DNA of 64,000 bases from Halospina denitrificans (GTDB taxonomy: Bacteria > Pseudomonadota > Gammaproteobacteria > Pseudomonadales > Oleiphilaceae), in NCBI RefSeq assembly GCF_004364635.1, contig NZ_SOAX01000003.1:435538-499537 (forward strand), given 5' to 3'. This document shows, piece by piece, positions 60,123 through 64,000 of this stretch. Each line of letters begins with the position of its first letter. Within the stretch, counting starts at the first letter, position 1. The notes below the pieces were generated by a model. The model saw nothing but the letters and a program-made list of their open reading frames with translations, had not been told where the DNA came from and did not search any database. The position numbers were made by a program, and so were the translations under genes.

Positions 60123-61019
60123 CTAATCTTCCAGTTCCGGACGCTCCCGGAGCAATTCAGCCACCGCCGCATTATGGCTGCCACGCGCCCGGGTTACCGC
60201 AAAGAGCGTCTCCCTCACCTCCGCAATGCTGGCCACGTGCTCCACATGGTACTGGCTGCAGACCTCGTGGCGGATGGCAGTGGGAGCCGCGAAATAGCCG
60301 AACCCCTGGCGTCCGAATACCTTGATCAACGCACTGTCGTCCACCTCGGCCGCCACCTTTACCCGGATCCCCTGGCTGGAAAACCAGTTCATCAGGGCAT
60401 TGATATAGGGGGCGTCAAGGGAGGTTGCGAGGAACGGCTCCAGATCCAGACTGGCCGGAAAATCCGCACGGAGTCGGGCTGCCAGTGCCGGCGCCGCAAA
60501 CAGCGACATCGAGGAGCTCCCCAATCGATGTGAGCGGAAATGGCTGGCCTCGGCCGAGGGGGGCTGGCGGTCCGTGAGCACCACGTCCAGCTCCCGTTGC
60601 GCGAGACGCCTGAGCAACTCGACGGTATCCCCACTGTGGACATTCAGGCGCACCTCCCGTTCCAGCTCAAGAGCCGGTTCCGTCAGGTGATAGGCAATCA
60701 GCTTATGGATAGAGGCCGAAACACCGACCGACAGCCGCAACGGCCGGTCTTCCGGGGGTTGGCGCAGCACCTCGCTCAGCGCGTGGGCGGTCTCGAACAT
60801 ATCATCCGCGTAACCGAACACGGTCTGCCCAAAGTTGGTCAGCTGCAGCGAACGGTTGGCCCGCCGGAACAACGCGTTCCCCAGCGAAGCCTCAAAGGTC
60901 GCCAGCTGGCCGCTGAGCGTCTGGGGGGTCAGGTCCAGCATTTCAGCCGCACGGGCAATGGAGCCTTCATGGGCAATGACCCAGAAGTGGTAAAGGTGAC
61001 GAAGGTTCAGATCCTGCAC
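60123..61019 (-). CDS. LysR-family transcriptional regulator (NhaR-like)
   Basis: This 298-residue regulator has an N-terminal winged helix-turn-helix (NLRHLYHFWVIAHEGSI, TPQTLSGQLATFEASLG, residues 1-62) and a periplasmic-binding-protein-like effector domain (from about 90). The opening matches the NhaR subgroup, whose founder responds to sodium. No antiporter gene is adjacent, so the target is unknown. The start is GTG. The gene lies 93 bases beyond the hypothetical gene and 58 bases from the TPR gene. Confidence 0.87.
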   Translation of the reverse strand: MQDLNLRHLYHFWVIAHEGSIARAAEMLDLTPQTLSGQLATFEASLGNALFRRANRSLQLTNFGQTVFGYADDMFETAHALSEVLRQPPEDRPLRLSVGVSASIHKLIAYHLTEPALELEREVRLNVHSGDTVELLRRLAQRELDVVLTDRQPPSAEASHFRSHRLGSSSMSLFAAPALAARLRADFPASLDLEPFLATSLDAPYINALMNWFSSQGIRVKVAAEVDDSALIKVFGRQGFGYFAAPTAIRHEVCSQYHVEHVASIAEVRETLFAVTRARGSHNAAVAELLRERPELED

Positions 61020-61077
61020 CGCCGGTTTCCAATCTCCGATAATAGCTGTGATTTTGGAGAATACTCGCGACGCTTTG

Positions 61078-62700
61078 CTACTCGGTGCCCGTCATTATCG
61101 CGTGGCTCGAGCCACGCTCGGTCCCAGGGGCGGTTTCCCGCAGCCGTTGCGACCAGAGAGTAGCGGCGTCCGCATCATCGGCGGCATCCGCCGCCCGGGC
61201 AGCGCCAGCGAGGGTATTGTAGCGCTTCGGCCATGTGCCATTCGACTTCTCGTAAGCAACCAGCGCCTCGCCGGGGCGCTCAAGGGCAAGCAGCAGGTCC
61301 CCCAGGGCCTCGTAGGGTGGCAGCAGCGCGCCCGGGGTCACCGGGTGTTTCTCGACGCTCGCCTCCAGCTCCCCGGCAGACCGCATCAGCGTGATGGCCT
61401 TCTCAGGCTCGCCTTCGGCCTTTGCGATCCAACCGGCCAGAATCCGGCGGTCTGTTTCAATGTAGGTCGAAAAGCGCTGATCGGCGGCGAACCTGGCATT
61501 GTCAGCCAGTGTCACCAGCCGCTGTTCCGCCTCGCGGGCGGTTTCCAGGTCACCGGTGTGCACGGCGCCCAGTCCCCGGGCAAACGAAGTCAGGCCTGCC
61601 GGCCAGGAAAACTGCTCCCGATTGATGTTTTCGGGATCGCGGGGCGCCAGGGCCGCTGCTGCTTCCCAGTCCCGTGCTTCCACGGCGAGCCGCGCCGGAA
61701 TGGAGGCAAGGTGAAAGGCGCCAGGGAAGTTCGCCTCATGCGGCCCGTTGGCCTGGGCTTCTTCCCACACGTCCTGCGCCGCGCTGTCCTCACCGCGCTG
61801 GAGATAGCCATAGACCAGATAATCGAGGGCGTGGATGTAATGGAAGGATTTAGCACCATCCGCTATGTGATTCACGGCGACATCAGCCGAGCGGCGATTC
61901 CACTCAATCACGAGGGGCCAGTCTCCAAGGCGCACATAGATGTGGGATGGCATATGCAGGGCGTGGGGAACATCGGGAGCAATCGCCCCATAGGAGGCCA
62001 CGATCCTGGTTGCGTTCCCCGCGCGGCCATCGGCATCGGTGGAGTGGATGGTGTAATGAACCGCCCCCGGATGGGTAGGCTCGGTTTCCCAGGCCCTGCG
62101 CAGGACCTGTTCCGCTTCACCGTGCAAGGCTTTGCGTTCATCGGAAGACGCCGCCAGCGTGAGGCGGGACAACGCATAGAGTGAGGCAACGTCAAGATCC
62201 CGGGGAAAGGCTTCATACGCTGCCTCCATGCCCTCGGCCCAGCCGGCTAAACGCTCTTTAACTGCATCGGTTTCCGGTTCGAAGAACGCCGCCGTCGCCT
62301 CAATCAGCCTCTGCTCGCGGGGCTCCTGTGCGGCTTCGCGTGCTTTCCGGATTGCCTCGCGGCCACGGGCAATATCGGCCGCGTCCGGGGTGGTCCCCCA
62401 TAAAGGTTGGAACAGGGTCGTGGCGATGCCCCAATGGGCCATGGCGCAGCCGGGATCGGCCCGGGCAATGGCCTCAAACTCCCCTCGGGCCTGGGTGTAC
62501 ATCATGTGATGCATCATACCAAGCGCGTGATCCACGTCAGCGCGGACAGCATCAGCACAGTCGGCCTGAAAGTCTACGGTGCCGATCGTATCGCCGGCGC
62601 TGGCCGAATGCGCATCGTTCATAGTTTGCTGCTGCGCTGTGGCGGGAAGTGCCAGGCCCAGGGACGCGAAAAGGACGGCAAGGCGAAGTGATGGTTTCAT
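61078..62700 (-). CDS. Secreted tetratricopeptide repeat protein
   Basis: This 540-residue protein has a Sec signal peptide (residues 1-24, ending PATAQQQ) and then repeated 34-residue helical units such as DHALGMMHHMMYTQARGEFEAI, DLDVASLYALSRLTLAASS and ETAREAEQRLVTLADNARF. Conserved HMPSHIYVRLGDW and GAVHYTIHSTDADGRAG segments are shared with a family of periplasmic TPR proteins of unknown role. I chose the ATG at 62700, with GGAG seven bases upstream. It probably acts as a periplasmic protein-binding scaffold. Confidence 0.78.
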   Translation of the reverse strand: MKPSLRLAVLFASLGLALPATAQQQTMNDAHSASAGDTIGTVDFQADCADAVRADVDHALGMMHHMMYTQARGEFEAIARADPGCAMAHWGIATTLFQPLWGTTPDAADIARGREAIRKAREAAQEPREQRLIEATAAFFEPETDAVKERLAGWAEGMEAAYEAFPRDLDVASLYALSRLTLAASSDERKALHGEAEQVLRRAWETEPTHPGAVHYTIHSTDADGRAGNATRIVASYGAIAPDVPHALHMPSHIYVRLGDWPLVIEWNRRSADVAVNHIADGAKSFHYIHALDYLVYGYLQRGEDSAAQDVWEEAQANGPHEANFPGAFHLASIPARLAVEARDWEAAAALAPRDPENINREQFSWPAGLTSFARGLGAVHTGDLETAREAEQRLVTLADNARFAADQRFSTYIETDRRILAGWIAKAEGEPEKAITLMRSAGELEASVEKHPVTPGALLPPYEALGDLLLALERPGEALVAYEKSNGTWPKRYNTLAGAARAADAADDADAATLWSQRLRETAPGTERGSSHAIMTGTE

Positions 62701-62860
62701 GGCGGGACTCCATTTCCGTGTTGCTTTTGGAGCCGGCATGTCATACATCGATCAGGCACTTAAAACACACGATTAGACACTGGTCAAGCATGCGCAGCTT
62801 GTCACTCCAACAATACGCCGATCCCTGCGCCTTCGCCAGCGCGACCAGCTCTCTTTTTGA

Positions 62861-63190
62861 TCATGTGGGTGGTGGGCGTCGTCCCGTTTCATCAGCGTCA
62901 CTCCCGGATAGACGCGGAAGCATGGGCAGCAGTGAGGTGATCAGTCTGACAATGGCGTCGAGCTGTCGAACTTCCTTCCGGAAGTGCCCCACCCGCGCGG
63001 TGACCCTGGGAGTTAATCGCACAAGTACCGGCGCGATCCTGGCGACAAGCATGCCACCCAGAAAGGCGGGGATGAGGACCACGGGATGACGAAGCCGCGA
63101 GAGGGCCCGCTCCCGGTGCAGGCGAATGCGGGGCCCGTAACCCATAAGCGTATCGCGTTGCTGGGCGACCCTGTTCTCCAGTGAAGGCAC
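62861..63190 (-). CDS. YqjK-like small membrane-associated protein
   Basis: This 109-residue basic protein has one membrane helix (about 35-55, HPVVLIPAFLGGMLVARIA) and amphipathic ends rich in Arg. It is the third gene of a YqjD-YqjE-YqjK-like operon, to which it owes the name; sequence similarity is weak. No function is known for YqjK. Confidence 0.6.
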   Translation of the reverse strand: MPSLENRVAQQRDTLMGYGPRIRLHRERALSRLRHPVVLIPAFLGGMLVARIAPVLVRLTPRVTARVGHFRKEVRQLDAIVRLITSLLPMLPRLSGSDADETGRRPPPT

Positions 63191-63195
63191 GGCTG

Positions 63196-63666
63196 CTACT
63201 CCTGTTGGTCCACGTTGCGGGACGCGTCGTCCAGCAGGGTCCGTACAGCAAGGCGCGTCTCCGGAAACACCAGCCGGCGGGCAAGCCGTTTCAGCACGAG
63301 CAAAAGCGCTCCCACACAGGACACGTTGACCAGTGATGCGGCGGCAATGCTCAACGTCATGCCCAGGCCCGTATATTCGTACAGGCCGGCGGCGACGATA
63401 AGCGTAATGGAGAGCCAGACCCCCAGTATCACGAGCCCAAGCACCACACCGAGCACCATCATCATAAAGACGGTCTTGAATACAAGACGCGTCTCCAGGC
63501 CCAGAAGCTGGGCCGTATCCCGCGCGGATACACCAATCAGCGTGAAGAAGGTGGCAGCGTCCGCGAACGTGCCATCAACGTCGTTTTCTTCATCGCTGAA
63601 GGCGCGTTCCGGGTCCTGTTCATGCCGGTCGCCCGGCGCTGCCTCGCCGGTTTCCGAGTTCTGCAT
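63196..63666 (-). CDS. YqjE-like phage-holin family membrane protein
   Basis: This protein of about 156 residues has an acidic N-terminus, two membrane helices (about 55-80 and 88-112), and a charged C-terminus; the VFKTVFMMMVLGVVLGLVILG and LYEYTGLGMTLSIAAASLV segments fit the YqjE/holin-III-like pattern. I chose the ATG at 63666, nine bases after the yqjD stop; an ATG at 63699 inside that gene is possible. These small proteins coat the inner membrane in stationary phase in E. coli; the role here is inferred from that. Confidence 0.65.
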   Translation of the reverse strand: MQNSETGEAAPGDRHEQDPERAFSDEENDVDGTFADAATFFTLIGVSARDTAQLLGLETRLVFKTVFMMMVLGVVLGLVILGVWLSITLIVAAGLYEYTGLGMTLSIAAASLVNVSCVGALLLVLKRLARRLVFPETRLAVRTLLDDASRNVDQQE

Positions 63667-63674
63667 GTCGTGTG

Positions 63675-63962
63675 CTACCGACGACGAGCAGTCAGCCATG
63701 AAAACAGCACGCCAACAATAAAGGCGATGCCAATGGACATCAGCGGGTTCTCGCGGACGTAGCTGTTCGCGCGATCGACCGCCTCATCCGCCTGCTGACG
63801 CCCCTTAGCTGCCGCCTCGCGAGCACGCTCCTCGGCCTGGGATGCATGCTCCCGAGCGTACTCTTCAGCCCTGCCAAAGGTCTCACCAGCCCTGTCCACC
63901 GCTTCATGAGCCTTACCCACAAACTGATCGGTGGTTTCGTGTTCCCTTGCGTTCCTGGCCAT
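63675..63962 (-). CDS. ElaB/YqjD-like DUF883 membrane-anchored protein
   Basis: This 95-residue protein has an N-terminal amphipathic coiled region (AHEAVDRAGETFGRAEEYAREHA, heptads of Ala, Glu and Arg) and a C-terminal membrane helix (MSIGIAFIVGVLFSWL) with an Arg-rich end, the YqjD/ElaB pattern. E. coli YqjD binds ribosomes to the membrane in stationary phase. AGGAGG lies eight bases before the ATG at 63962. First gene of the operon. Confidence 0.85.
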   Translation of the reverse strand: MARNAREHETTDQFVGKAHEAVDRAGETFGRAEEYAREHASQAEERAREAAAKGRQQADEAVDRANSYVRENPLMSIGIAFIVGVLFSWLTARRR

Positions 63963-64000
63963 GATCTTATCCTCCTGACACCCCTGATCCACTCTTAAAT

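Overview
The window reads as chromosomal DNA of a high-GC, probably marine or halophilic gammaproteobacterium. A wax ester synthase/DGAT, a secreted lipase with its foldase, opgG/opgH, the ModABC and AmmeMemoRadiSam sets, YcgN, a DUF2897 protein and a YqjD/YqjE/YqjK-like set fit the Marinobacter/Pseudomonas-like part of that class. This placement is inferred from gene content only. I see no rRNA, tRNA, CRISPR array, insertion sequence, integrase or prophage packaging gene.

Layout. 0-8.5 kb: the tail of a flavin reductase, a wax ester synthase, an orphan M42 peptidase of the NAGGN type, a BASS transporter, an alpha/beta-hydrolase-OsmC fusion, and the AmmeMemoRadiSam trio around a compact divergent promoter. 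8.5-16.1 kb: modABC, a glutaredoxin, and opgG - small ORF - opgH, with NnrU overlapping the opgH end. 16.2-21.1 kb: an uncharacterised block of a VWA lipoprotein and a coiled-coil membrane protein, divergent from an atypical response regulator/histidine kinase pair. 21.2-32.1 kb: mixed metabolism and stress genes, including a lipoprotein with a long Asp/Gly hexapeptide repeat, an Hsp20-Usp operon, a site-2 protease and a NorE/NorF-like pair. 33.7-36.7 kb: a visibly lower-GC island with type III polyketide synthase, methyltransferase and FAD oxidoreductase, resembling the srsABC phenolic-lipid pathway. 36.8-42.5 kb: an APH-like kinase, a PRPP synthetase homologue, small membrane proteins, recQ and a lipoprotein.

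42.86-55.69 kb is the most unusual region: one co-directional operon for a contractile, phage-tail-like injection machine. It has a DUF4255/Pvc16-like protein, one sheath, tube, a Pro/Trp-rich disordered protein, a tube-LysM adaptor, a VgrG-like hub/spike, a PAAR-like tip, gp25, baseplate J fused to an Asp-box propeller-like domain, and a TIGR02242-like protein. Four membrane-associated proteins follow, including one with HEAGH. No AAA+ ATPase, tape measure or tail fibre is present in the window, so the machine is minimal, incomplete here, or built differently from Afp/PVC.

56.2-64.0 kb: lipase and its chaperone separated by a strong hairpin, a PAS-GGDEF diguanylate cyclase, a LysR/NhaR-like regulator, a secreted TPR protein and the YqjD/YqjE/YqjK-like operon. 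Three palindromes of the form TTGAC-N4-GTCAA (1943, 23023, 28187) lie in promoter regions and look like ANR/FNR-type boxes. Two are spaced as class II activator sites, for the wax ester synthase and hsp20 promoters, which suggests that low oxygen influences storage-lipid and stress genes here.
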